Shown one piece after another: positions 7,592 to 14,805 of a DNA stretch of 38,035 nt. The translations under genes and the position numbers were made by a program. Every line of letters begins with the position of its first letter. The first letter of the stretch is position 1. Origin of the DNA: an uncultured bacterium (GTDB taxonomy: Bacteria; Pseudomonadota; Gammaproteobacteria; Burkholderiales; Burkholderiaceae_E); contig CAIPGD010000122.1 in NCBI GenBank assembly GCA_903864485.1, forward strand, positions 1 through 38,035, given 5' to 3'. A model generated the notes under the pieces. That model made no database searches. It was given only the letters and a program-made list of their open reading frames with translations, and was not told the origin of the DNA.

Positions 7592-7837
7592 ATGTCGCAA
7601 ACCACTTCTGAAAAGCAGCGCACGAACGTCACCCTGTCGGCGGCCAATCTGGTTGCCGCACGCCAGTTGGGTCTCAATGTTTCGGCTATCAGTGATGCCG
7701 CGGTCGCCGAGGCCGTTCGCAAGGCGAAAGCAGAAGCTTGGGCCAAAGAGAACGCAGGCGCGATTGCAGAGCGCCGGGCGTGGATCGAGGCCAATGGAAC
7801 TCCCTTGGGCGAGCTTCAGGTTTTGCAGATCCGATAA
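7592..7837 (+). CDS. ccdA: CcdA-family antitoxin
   Basis: An 81-residue protein from the ATG at 7592, preceded by GGAGG 5 bases upstream. The longer open frame back to 7502 has no ribosome site. The N-terminal ribbon-helix-helix is clear (TSEKQRTNVTLSAANLVAARQLGLNVSAISDAAVAEAVRKAKAEAWAKEN). The C-terminal tail NAGAIAERRAWIEANGTPLGEL is the conserved CcdB-binding segment of the family. It neutralises CcdB and, with it, binds the operator upstream. Its stop overlaps the ccdB start by one base (TAATG). The pair runs against the phage late operon, between gpW and terminase large. Confidence 0.9.
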   Translation: MSQTTSEKQRTNVTLSAANLVAARQLGLNVSAISDAAVAEAVRKAKAEAWAKENAGAIAERRAWIEANGTPLGELQVLQIR

Positions 7838-8133
7838 TGGCCCAGTTCAAGGTTTATCATATCGGCGGCGGCTTACTGGTGCTCGATCTGCAAACGGATT
7901 TGATCGAGACAGGTACGCGTGTGGTGGCACCGCTTGTGGCCGTCGCGTCAGGACCAAAGCCCATTGGGCGCTTGGAACCTACCTTTAAAATTGAAGGTGC
8001 AGCCTACGTTCTGCACACGGCAGAGATGGCGGCAATTCCGTCTGCGCTGCTTAAGGCCGAGCCCGTCGCTGATCTGTCCGCCTCGGATTATGAAATCCGC
8101 GGCGCCCTTGATATGGTCTTCTCCGGCTTTTGA
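7837..8133 (+). CDS. ccdB: CcdB-family toxin (gyrase poison)
   Basis: A 98-residue protein, the standard CcdB length: MAQFKVYHI, then LLVLDLQTDLIETGTRVVAPLVA, PKPIGRLEPTFKIEGAAYVLHTAEMAAIP and the C-terminal ASDYEIRGALDMVFSGF. CcdB traps DNA gyrase on cut DNA through its C-terminal residues, and the usual terminal Trp-Gly-Ile is replaced here by Ser-Gly-Phe. Known family variants have differing tails, so activity cannot be judged from this. The stop codon TGA abuts the terminase stop on the other strand, forming TGATCA with no spacer. Confidence 0.9.
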   Translation: MAQFKVYHIGGGLLVLDLQTDLIETGTRVVAPLVAVASGPKPIGRLEPTFKIEGAAYVLHTAEMAAIPSALLKAEPVADLSASDYEIRGALDMVFSGF

Positions 8134-10188
8134 TCATTCCATGTATCTTGGCGTGCTGATCTTCCAGCCACGCCGCCTGGGGGCGGTGATGCGCCCAGCC
8201 TCAGGCGCTGTCGATTTCTCGGGCTCGGCGCTCTGCGTGATGGCCGCCGTTTCCACGCCGGCCTGCTTTTCCAGCTGCCGCCACATGCGTTCGTCGAACC
8301 GATCGGCCCCAAGGATCCAGGCCGCGGCACGGGCATAGACCCGGGTATCGAGGGCCTCGTTGCGCTCGCGCATCTTCTGCCATTCCTGCCGGGAATAGCC
8401 GCGCCGGTCGCGGATGGTGACCAGCTGCTCGGCCACCAGTTGCTTGATCCATTCGCTGTCCGCCCAGTCGGGCAGGTGAATGCTGCCGGCGGGATGCGCC
8501 ACACCTTGTGCGCGATCCTCGTCCGACGGTCGCTCCAGTCGCAGATACCGATAGGTCTCGGCCTTGAAGGTGGCTGTGGCCACACTCCAGAGCCGGGCCC
8601 CGCGCTTGAGTTTGCGCCCATTCACCGTGGCATCGACGAAGGTTGGCCCCGAAACTGGCGTGGCGCGGTTGAACCCTTCCAAACCCTTCACGGGTGCGAC
8701 TTGCGTTATCCCCTGCGCCCGCGCCCAGGCATAAACCGCTGCCGTCTCATAGCCCGTGTCGACCGCGAGCTTCGCCAGCGTCATGATCGCGCCGTGTTCA
8801 TGCGCCCAAGTCTGGCTTAGCAGAGCCGTCAACCTGTCCCAACAGGCCGGATCGTCCGGCCCACCCAGGATCACAATGTGATCGACAAGCCAACTTTCCA
8901 AGCCCCGCCCCCAGGCCCAGACATCGACCTCGATCCGGTCCTTTTGCACATCGGCCCCCGCCGTGAGGAACAGACCGCCTGCGGGGACCTGTGCGCGGAA
9001 CGTCTCACGCCGATCTGCCAGCCGCTGCCATTCGGGTGCGTCGCCGCTTTCAACCCAGGTCTCGCCCAAGAGTGTGTTGCGCGCCGCCCGCAACATCTCC
9101 TCTGAGCCTTGGGCTGCCAGCCAATCCCGCGCGATTTGCTCCCAGCTTTTCCAGCCAATCGGTGAGTAGAGTGCTGAGAGGTGGAACCCGATCGCATTCG
9201 GATCGGCGCTGATCGCCGTTACACGCCATTCCCCCTGCGCGAGCATCTGCGTCTTGTGATGCTCTGCGATGGGGCGCTCGCAGCCTGCGCAGTGATAGGC
9301 TGCTGTTTCGGGTTGCCCCTTCGCCCAGCGTAGGCGCTCGAACTGCAGCCATTGGTGATGACCACAATGCGGGCAGGGCACGAAGTAGCGCCGCTGGTCA
9401 CTGGCCTCGAACTCGCGCTCGATCCGGCTTAGCCCCCGGATGGTCGGTGTCGAGACCATGAACACCTTGCGGCGATGCGCGAAAGTGGTGGTGCGTGCCT
9501 CTGCCAGCGTGACCGGATCGCCTTCCTCGTCCGCTGAAGCTGGATAAGCGTCCACTTCGTCGAGAAACACATATCGCGCAGGCATCGACCGCAGGCCGGT
9601 CGCAGAATTGGCTCCCGTCAGAACCAGGATGCCGCCCGGAAATTCCTTGGACAGCATCGAATTGCCGGCGTCGCGCGAGCGGGCAGGTTGCACGCGCTCT
9701 TTCAGCGCCGGGCTATCCTCAATCAGGGGATCGATCCTGCCCCGCGAAGTCCGCTTGGCCATTTCCACCGTCGGCAGAACTGCCAGCATCGGACCGGGTG
9801 CGTGATGGATGACAAAGCCGATCCAGTTGTTGCCCGCCTCTGTCGCGCCAACCTGTGCGGCCTTCATGAACGAGATGCGCTGCGCTGGGTGGCTTGGCGA
9901 GAGCGCATCCATGACGCCGCGCAGGTAAGGTGTTCGGGCCGTGCGATATTGCCCGGGCTCAGCACTGGCCCGCGACGAAAGCTTGCGGTGCTTGTCCGCC
10001 CATTCCGACACAGTTAGATCCGGATCAGGCCGCATCCCCTGACGCCAGATGCGCAGGATGTCTTGCGCACCCTCGAAGCCGAGGTCGAGGCCTTCGGTTA
10101 AGTCACCCCCACTTAGGCTGTAATCATCGTCTCGCTCATCCAAGCGAGACCCTGAGATCGGCCAAGGCGTCGAGCTGCTGTCTGACAT
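8134..10188 (-). CDS. Terminase large subunit, lambda gpA family
   Basis: A 684-residue protein, typical for GpA-type terminases. ATPase motifs: an adenine/Walker A region FMKAAQVGATEAGNNW and Walker B YVFLDEVDAYP. A coupling region follows (FMVSTPTIRGLSRIEREFE), then a zinc-binding pair CPHCG ... CAGC. The nuclease domain has acidic clusters in LTAGADVQKDRIEVDVWAWG and later AVDTGYETAAV. It cuts concatemers and drives packaging through the portal. It overlaps the small subunit by 53 bases. The 3' end touches the convergent ccdB stop. Confidence 0.94.
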   Translation of the reverse strand: MSDSSSTPWPISGSRLDERDDDYSLSGGDLTEGLDLGFEGAQDILRIWRQGMRPDPDLTVSEWADKHRKLSSRASAEPGQYRTARTPYLRGVMDALSPSHPAQRISFMKAAQVGATEAGNNWIGFVIHHAPGPMLAVLPTVEMAKRTSRGRIDPLIEDSPALKERVQPARSRDAGNSMLSKEFPGGILVLTGANSATGLRSMPARYVFLDEVDAYPASADEEGDPVTLAEARTTTFAHRRKVFMVSTPTIRGLSRIEREFEASDQRRYFVPCPHCGHHQWLQFERLRWAKGQPETAAYHCAGCERPIAEHHKTQMLAQGEWRVTAISADPNAIGFHLSALYSPIGWKSWEQIARDWLAAQGSEEMLRAARNTLLGETWVESGDAPEWQRLADRRETFRAQVPAGGLFLTAGADVQKDRIEVDVWAWGRGLESWLVDHIVILGGPDDPACWDRLTALLSQTWAHEHGAIMTLAKLAVDTGYETAAVYAWARAQGITQVAPVKGLEGFNRATPVSGPTFVDATVNGRKLKRGARLWSVATATFKAETYRYLRLERPSDEDRAQGVAHPAGSIHLPDWADSEWIKQLVAEQLVTIRDRRGYSRQEWQKMRERNEALDTRVYARAAAWILGADRFDERMWRQLEKQAGVETAAITQSAEPEKSTAPEAGRITAPRRRGWKISTPRYME

Positions 10189-10690
10189 GGGCTTCCAGCA
10201 CCCTTTGCAGGATCGCAGTCTCGATCGTCACCGCCGCACCGGATGCCTTCTCCATTTCTGCGGATAACTGGGCCGCCATGAGGGCCGCCACGCGGGTGGG
10301 CCAGGTGACCCAGACGTCACGCTCTTGGCGCGCGAGGCGAAACACGAGCGTCTCGGTGCGGGCGCGATCTACCAGCACTCCCTTCTTCTTCTGGATCGAC
10401 AGCTGCCGTTCCTGCGCCTGATAGACTGTGAGCGCTGTGCGCGCTTTAAGGTAGGAGGTGCTTTCGCCGGTTCCGGAGACGGTTGGCCCCTCTTGGGCCG
10501 CACCGAACCCGCCTCTTGAGCGCATCTGCTGATCTGGATCCGTCGCAGCGTTTCGGCGCGCATCGGATGCGACCGCGTTGATCGACCCATCGGCAAACAG
10601 CACCAGCCGGCCGTTGTTGCGTGCTTTTTGCACGGCCCCGCGCGAGAGGCCCGCGTGGATGGCATAGGCGCGTTCGGACATACCTTCCAT
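10136..10690 (-). CDS. Terminase small subunit-like DNA-binding protein (Nu1 position)
   Basis: A 184-residue protein directly before the large terminase gene. The N-terminus MSERAYAIHAGLSRGAVQKARNNGRLVLFADGSINAVASDARR is a winged helix-turn-helix, as in the Nu1 family. A central helical coiled segment (SYLKARTALTVYQAQERQLSIQKKKGVLVDRARTETLVFRLARQERD) would mediate assembly. It would recognise cos-like or pac-like sites. A second ATG three codons in is an equally good start. It is the first gene of the minus-strand late module. An AT-rich divergent region lies upstream. Confidence 0.82.
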   Translation of the reverse strand: MEGMSERAYAIHAGLSRGAVQKARNNGRLVLFADGSINAVASDARRNAATDPDQQMRSRGGFGAAQEGPTVSGTGESTSYLKARTALTVYQAQERQLSIQKKKGVLVDRARTETLVFRLARQERDVWVTWPTRVAALMAAQLSAEMEKASGAAVTIETAILQRVLEAHVRQQLDALADLRVSLG

Positions 10691-10771
10691 GTGGCTTAGC
10701 CTGTCATCAACATATTGGTAATAAACACAAATATGAATTTATTGAGTTGATTACACTCCGCGGTAGAGCGA

Positions 10772-10804
10772 TTCTTGGGTCCAAGAAACGGGTGCTTCGC
10801 ACCC
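10772..10804. promoter_or_regulatory. Palindrome and hairpin in the divergent region between terminase and plus-strand genes
   Basis: TTCTTGG (10772-10778) and CCAAGAA (10781-10787) form a perfect 7-bp inverted repeat with a 2-nt centre, which looks like a repressor operator. Just after it GGGTGC (10790-10795) and GCACCC (10799-10804) form a 6-bp hairpin in the leader of the plus-strand operon. The segment 10700-10760 is AT-rich compared with its surroundings and is the best place for divergent promoters of the late (minus) and plus-strand phage genes. No consensus -35/-10 pair is convincing. Confidence 0.45.
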
Positions 10805-10829
10805 CCTCAGCCTAGGATTGGAGACCACC

Positions 10830-11048
10830 ATGCGCGCGCAAGAAAAGATGGGTCACAGCTTGATGAGCGATGGCTGGCAGAACCACACCAGCCCCGCGCA
10901 AGAGCGGGTGAACTGGGTGATGCAAGAGGTGATGTCTGGCCGCATGAGCCACGACCGCGGGAGGGTCGAGATGGCCCGCGCCCACGAGATGATGCGCGAA
11001 GAGACCCGCGCCAGAACCACCCACCCCGAGCACAGTTGGGAGGCGTGA
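10830..11048 (+). CDS. Small phage protein, unknown
   Basis: A 72-residue protein from the ATG at 10830 (MRAQEKMGHSLMSDGWQNHTSPAQERVNWVMQEVMSGRMSHDRGR). A TTG four codons upstream is possible. It is rich in Met, Arg, Glu and His, mostly helical in pattern, with no membrane segment. It is first in a plus-strand row of five small genes running away from the terminase. The next gene starts 2 bases after its stop, so the two are probably co-translated. No family recognised. Confidence 0.6.
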   Translation: MRAQEKMGHSLMSDGWQNHTSPAQERVNWVMQEVMSGRMSHDRGRVEMARAHEMMREETRARTTHPEHSWEA

Positions 11049-11050
11049 AG

Positions 11051-11335
11051 ATGAGCACGCGCGCCCAGATCGCTATTCAGACCGGACCGGAGCAATGGGC
11101 ACATGTCTATGTCCATTACGACGGTTACCCGTCGTACATGCTGCCCGCGCTGGCGCCGTGGGCGCCCGAGGACATCCTCGCCGCCCGCGAAATCCGGCAG
11201 GTCCGGGCTGACGTGCTCGACTGCTTCGATCCGCCCCGAGCGCCTCGCACCCTGCCGTGCCCAACTTGCGAACTGTCCCATCTCTACGTCTGGCAGGATT
11301 GCAAATGGGTCCATGCAACGGCTTCGGGCGGTTGA
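11051..11335 (+). CDS. Small phage protein with a CxxC pair, unknown
   Basis: A 94-residue protein (MSTRAQIAIQTGPEQWAHVYVHYDGYPSYMLPALAPW...). The N-terminal part, with VYVHYDGYPSYM, is reminiscent of short conserved phage and plasmid proteins that begin STRAxIAI and contain HYDGYP. Their role is unknown. CPTCELSHLYVWQDCKW near the C-terminus has a CxxC and a third Cys, suggesting metal binding. The gene starts two bases after the 10830 gene. Confidence 0.65.
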   Translation: MSTRAQIAIQTGPEQWAHVYVHYDGYPSYMLPALAPWAPEDILAAREIRQVRADVLDCFDPPRAPRTLPCPTCELSHLYVWQDCKWVHATASGG

Positions 11336-11341
11336 TGATAA

Positions 11342-11356
11342 AGCAATGATATTGCT
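11342..11356. promoter_or_regulatory. Small inverted repeat in the gap before 11438
   Basis: AGCAAT (11342-11347) and ATTGCT (11351-11356) form a perfect 6-bp repeat around GAT, in a short AT-rich spacer directly after the 11051 gene. It could be an operator or a weak mRNA hairpin. There is no T-run after it. Confidence 0.3.
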
Positions 11357-11437
11357 CATATTTTACTACGATAATCGGCGCTGCAGAGTGAATGTCATCG
11401 CACCAAAACGATGCAACTCACCTGAAAGGCCCAAGCC

Positions 11438-11785
11438 ATGACCAACCCGACGGCCACCCTGATCGCCGATTTCCGCACCGCCGCTGAAGAGATCGAAGCC
11501 CGCCTCACGCCCAGCGCTTGCGCCACGATCGCCTCGCACAACTGGATCGTCATCGACGACTTCGGACCCCTGACCTTCACGCTTGCGCCTGAAGGCACGA
11601 AACACCGCGCCACCTGCACGGGCCATGGCCGCGCGCATGAGGTGAACCGCTTCACGAAAGCAGATGCCGAGCACCTCGCCCGCGCCTGCAACGCCCGCGC
11701 TGCCTTCTGGGCAGACGCCGCGCGCGACGAGGCCGCCACGCTCCGCCGTCACATAGCCACGCTCGAAGCTCTCAGCGCCGCCTGA
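11438..11785 (+). CDS. Phage hypothetical protein
   Basis: A 115-residue protein (MTNPTATLIADFRTAAEEIEARLTPSACATIASHNWIVIDDFGPLTFTLAPEG...). It has a helical N-terminus, then a short beta segment (WIVIDDFGPLTFTLAP), then a basic helical C-terminus with many Ala and Arg residues. A GAAAGG sequence precedes the ATG. It is the third gene of the plus-strand small-gene row. No family recognised. Codon use matches its neighbours, which supports real coding. Confidence 0.65.
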   Translation: MTNPTATLIADFRTAAEEIEARLTPSACATIASHNWIVIDDFGPLTFTLAPEGTKHRATCTGHGRAHEVNRFTKADAEHLARACNARAAFWADAARDEAATLRRHIATLEALSAA

Positions 11786-11840
11786 GCCCCAACCGGCGGG
11801 GCCGAGCGCCCCGCCCGCGCCCATCACGAGGATCCCGACC

Positions 11841-12242
11841 ATGACCACGCACGCCATCCTGCCCAGCCGCAACGAGGATTACGGCTTCTTCCGCAGCCTG
11901 ACTGTCTGCCCAGAGCGCGACCGCCGCAGCGCGCAGGTCTGGACACTCGCCTCGCGCATGATCGCAGAATCCATGCACGCTGACAGCGAAGACGAGATGA
12001 TCGGTATCCGCGACTTCCTCGACAGCAACATGGGCCGCCACTTCGCCGACGATGTCGTCGGCAACATGACCGGCTGCAACATCGGGCTCGAGGCGGCGGT
12101 CAACTCCGCGATCCGCCGCTGGCAGGACTGGCGCATTGACCGCAAGACCGAGCGCGAGCACGGCATCCCCGCGGGGCTGCCGTACCTGACCGGCTGGGTG
12201 CAGCATTTTGCGGTGACGGCCGCGATGGCTGAGAGCGACTGA
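11841..12242 (+). CDS. Phage hypothetical protein
   Basis: A 133-residue protein (MTTHAILPSRNEDYGFFRSLTVCPERDRRSAQVWTLASRMIAESMHAD...). It is mainly helical, with a conserved-looking tail GIPAGLPYLTGWVQHFAVTAAMAESD. Genes of this kind occur in small-gene clusters of alphaproteobacterial prophages, but I do not know a function. It follows the 11438 gene by 55 bases, and the ATG is preceded by GAGGATCCCGACC. Confidence 0.65.
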   Translation: MTTHAILPSRNEDYGFFRSLTVCPERDRRSAQVWTLASRMIAESMHADSEDEMIGIRDFLDSNMGRHFADDVVGNMTGCNIGLEAAVNSAIRRWQDWRIDRKTEREHGIPAGLPYLTGWVQHFAVTAAMAESD

Positions 12243-12279
12243 CCCATCCCCGACATTCCCATCACGACAGGAGGCCCAG

Positions 12280-12852
12280 ATGCCAAAGCTCACCGATACG
12301 CAGTCCATCATCCTCAGCCGCGCCGCCACCCGCCCCTACAATATTGCGATGCCGCTACCCGAAGGATTGGCTGGTGCCGCCGCGAAGATGGTGGTGGCCA
12401 AAATGATCGAACGCGGCTGGCTCGAAGAGGTCGAGGCCAACCTGCGCAAGAGTGAGCCGCTCTGGCGCGAGACCGGTGACGGTCATGGCACCACGCTGAT
12501 TGCCACCGAGGCCGGACTTGCAGCGGTCGGCATTGAACCGGTTGTAGCAAGTGCGGTGGCCAATTTGCGCAAGGCGGCGCAGGCTGTGGCACTGAAAGGT
12601 GCGCCTGAAGTACCCGTTGACCCTTCACCCAAAAGCACAGTCATCCGTACCGGCACCAAGCAGGCGCAGATCATTGCACTTTTGCAAAGGCCCGAAGGCG
12701 CATCCATCGGCGAGATCGTCGCCTTGACGGGCTGGGCACAACACAGCGCGCGCGGGATGATTTCTGCTGGGTTGAAGAAAAAACTGGGTCTACCCATCGC
12801 TTCAAGAAAGGTTGATGGGCGCGGGACAGTCTACAGGTTGGACGCGGCATGA
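12280..12852 (+). CDS. DUF3489-type HTH phage protein
   Basis: A 190-residue protein. The N-terminal half (LTDTQSIILSRAATRPYNIAMPLPEGLAGAAAKMVVAKMIERGWLEEVEA) and the C-terminal half (TKQAQIIALLQRPEGASIGEIVALTGWAQHSARGMISAGLKKKLGLPIASRKVDGRGTVYRLD) both read as winged-helix modules. The C-terminal one has the strong DUF3489 pattern: TKQAxII.LL.RPEGASI.EI...TGW..H..RG.ISG.LKKKLGL. The family is common in alphaproteobacterial phages and plasmids, and a DNA-binding regulatory role is likely but unproven. It ends 8 bases before the stop of the convergent membrane-protein gene. Confidence 0.82.
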   Translation: MPKLTDTQSIILSRAATRPYNIAMPLPEGLAGAAAKMVVAKMIERGWLEEVEANLRKSEPLWRETGDGHGTTLIATEAGLAAVGIEPVVASAVANLRKAAQAVALKGAPEVPVDPSPKSTVIRTGTKQAQIIALLQRPEGASIGEIVALTGWAQHSARGMISAGLKKKLGLPIASRKVDGRGTVYRLDAA

Positions 12853-12860
12853 CCCCGTGC

Positions 12861-13070
12861 TCATAGCCAATAGTCAAAAAACCTGCGCAGTGCATAGCTG
12901 CGCAGCAAAGACAGGCCGGTGAAGACCGCGCTTATCGCGAGGTTATCGCTGAGGCTGACTTTGAGCCCGAACCATGGGAACACGATCCCCTGCGTCGCGA
13001 CTGCAATTAAATAGCCCAATGTGACGTTGGCGCCGGCCTCTATCAGGGAAATTTTGCGCAACTGGGTCAT
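12861..13070 (-). CDS. Small conserved membrane protein (DUF7220-like)
   Basis: A 69-residue protein with two hydrophobic segments (NVTLGYLIAVATQGIVFPWFG and LAISAVFTGLSLLRSYALRRFF). The form SLIEAGANVTLGYLIAVATQGIVFPWFGL...SLLRSYALRRFFDYW is a small conserved phage and island protein found next to ParB-methyltransferases. Its role is unknown. Its ATG overlaps the end of the methyltransferase gene by 4 bases, so the pair is translationally coupled. Confidence 0.75.
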   Translation of the reverse strand: MTQLRKISLIEAGANVTLGYLIAVATQGIVFPWFGLKVSLSDNLAISAVFTGLSLLRSYALRRFFDYWL

Positions 13071-14329
13071 GCTGCCAGCCTCTTTACTTTCAAAGCTTCG
13101 AAGCTCTCTCCGGTTTCTGCCAACACAGCCTCTTTGCCCGTGAACGACTGCCAGCGCTCGATGGCGACGTCGACATAGACCGGGTTCAGTTCGATCCCGA
13201 AGCAGACACGGCCCGTCGTCTCGGCGGCAATCAGGGTGGTGCCAGATCCCATGAAAGGCTCATAGATCGCTTGGCCGGGGCTGGAATTGTTCAGGATGGG
13301 TCGGCGCATGCATTCCACCGGCTTTTGCGTACCATGCACGGTGGTCGCGTCCTGATCCTTGCTTGCGATCTGCCAGAGCGTTGTCTGCTTGCGGTCGCCC
13401 GCCCAGTGCCCCTTGCCCTTGGCGCGGACTGCATACCAGCAGGGCTCATGCTGCCAGTGATAGTCTCCTCGGCTTAAAACCAGCCGGTCCTTGGCCCAGA
13501 TGATCTGCGACCGGATAGCGAAGCCCGCCGCCGTCAAGCTCTCTGCGACCGTGGCCGCATGCAGTGCGCCGTGCCAGATATAGGCGACATCGCCAGGAAA
13601 GAGCGACCAGGCCTCGCGCCAGTCTGCGCGGTCGTCATTCAGCACCTTGCCGGTGCGTTTGGTCTTGGCCGCACCTGCCTGATTGCGCCAAGACGGATCG
13701 TATTCCACACCGTAAGGTGGGTCGGTCACCATCAATAACGGGCGAACATCACCCAACACCTTTCCGACTGTGTCGGCTGCTGTGCTATCGCCGCAGACAA
13801 GCCGGTGTTGCCCGAGGTGCCAAAGATCGCCAGGTTCCGACACCGGCGTAACCGGAGGTTCTGGAACATCGTTCTCTCCTTCGACCGGACCTTCATCGCC
13901 CAGCGCCTCGGGATCTCGAAGAAGAGCGTCGAGGTCGTCGTCGGAGAAGCCAAGCAAACCAAGGTCGAAATCTTCCGCCAGCAATCCCGCGATCTCGTTG
14001 CGAAGCATCGCCTCGTCCCATTCGCCCAATTCCGTCAATTTGTTGTCGGCGATCCGATAGGCGCGGCGTTCGGCTTCGTCGAGGTGGCTCAGCCGGATCA
14101 CCGGCACCTCGGTCAGGCCCAGCAGGGTGGCAGCCAGCACCCGACCATGGCCGGAAATCAGCTCGCCATCGTCTGCCACCATGCACGGCACGGTCCAGCC
14201 AAACTTGGCCATGCTGGCAGCGATCTTCGCCACCTGATCATCGCCGTGCATCTTGGCATTGCCGGCATAGGGGCGCAGCCGTGCAATCGGCCAGATCTCG
14301 ATCTGGCTCGGCGCGAAGACGAGGTCCAT
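13067..14329 (-). CDS. ParB-like domain fused to a DNA methyltransferase (N4/N6, beta class)
   Basis: A 420-residue protein from the ATG at 14329. A GTG start at 14374 is open, but it lies inside a terminator hairpin. The N-terminal 110 residues are a ParB/sulfiredoxin-like domain (IEIWPIARLRPYAGNAKMH, then ISGHGRVLAATLLGLTEVPVIRLSHL...ADNKLTELGEWD). The methyltransferase part has motif IV DPPY in LLMVTDPPYGVEYDPSWR, placed before motif I, FMGSGTTLIAAETTGRVCFGIELNPVYVDVAIERW. This is the beta-class order that modifies adenine N6 or cytosine N4. Common in phages, it may hide the genome from host restriction, and here it stands beside a DISARM operon with its own methylase. Confidence 0.9.
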   Translation of the reverse strand: MDLVFAPSQIEIWPIARLRPYAGNAKMHGDDQVAKIAASMAKFGWTVPCMVADDGELISGHGRVLAATLLGLTEVPVIRLSHLDEAERRAYRIADNKLTELGEWDEAMLRNEIAGLLAEDFDLGLLGFSDDDLDALLRDPEALGDEGPVEGENDVPEPPVTPVSEPGDLWHLGQHRLVCGDSTAADTVGKVLGDVRPLLMVTDPPYGVEYDPSWRNQAGAAKTKRTGKVLNDDRADWREAWSLFPGDVAYIWHGALHAATVAESLTAAGFAIRSQIIWAKDRLVLSRGDYHWQHEPCWYAVRAKGKGHWAGDRKQTTLWQIASKDQDATTVHGTQKPVECMRRPILNNSSPGQAIYEPFMGSGTTLIAAETTGRVCFGIELNPVYVDVAIERWQSFTGKEAVLAETGESFEALKVKRLAA

Positions 14330-14360
14330 GGGGCTGTTCTCAGGTTTTTGGGGAGACAAA

Positions 14361-14394
14361 ACAAAAGCGCCCACGAGGTCTAACCTCTGGGCGC
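14361..14394 (-). terminator. Rho-independent terminator after the DISARM operon
   Basis: On the minus strand GCGCCCA-GAGGT-TAG-ACCTC-G-TGGGCGC forms a 12-bp stem with one bulged base and a 3-nt loop, followed directly by TTTTGTTTTG. It stands about 410 bases after the drmB stop and 32 bases before the methyltransferase ATG. It would end transcripts coming from DISARM and the early operon. It also makes the GTG at 14374 an unlikely start. Confidence 0.85.
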
Positions 14395-14805
14395 AATTCT
14401 TCTATGATCAAGGGGTACGTCAACGGGGGCAGCTTTGTCAAATGAAAAATGCGCGCGGATTCAAAGGCTTTGCTGGTGGTGGCTTCTGCTGGCTTGCTTT
14501 GGCTCAGGTGGCTTGCGCACATTGGATCCGCTGGATTCCGCAAAAGAATCCAGCACGCCGAGATCGTGGTTCCGCAAGCCATTGATAATGAGTCGCTTTT
14601 CCCGAGATCGCCGGGCAGGTGGCTTCCGCCTGGATTCCCCGGTGAAAAAGCCATTCGCTAGCGAAATGCCGCACTGAGCCCCCCCGTATACGACTGGGGT
14701 CGGGGAGGAACCATACCAGGGGGGCAGGAGCACGAGGGTCCGAAAGAGTTTTCTCCCCGAGTGCGCAGTTTCGAAGATGCGCGGAGGCGTGCAATCACAG
14801 GCTCA
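14395..14805. other. Gap between drmB and its terminator, with a strong hairpin and no convincing gene
   Basis: No open frame here has good coding character; those found overlap each other in all frames. GCTGGATTC (14530-14538) and GAATCCAGC (14546-14554) form a perfect 9-bp stem with a 7-nt loop. CTGGATTCC recurs at about 14631. There is a run of seven C at 14680-14686. The place where drmC would be expected, downstream of drmB on the same strand, is this gap. It may hold the joint between DISARM and the phage backbone. Confidence 0.5.

Noticed and set aside
461-10690. Gene transfer agent instead of a phage
   Set aside because: Gene order and families are lambda type (gpA, gpW, gpB, gpC/Nu3, gpD, gpE), not the HK97-like head set of the Rhodobacter GTA; xis and integrase are present.
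13805-14383. 192-codon plus-strand open frame over the methyltransferase N-terminus
   Set aside because: Antisense to the ParB domain; no ribosome site or recognisable motif.
14504-14794. Overlapping short frames (90-104 codons) between drmB and the methyltransferase, considered as drmC remnants
   Set aside because: No HKD motif or PLD-like pattern; several frames open at once, as in non-coding GC-rich DNA.
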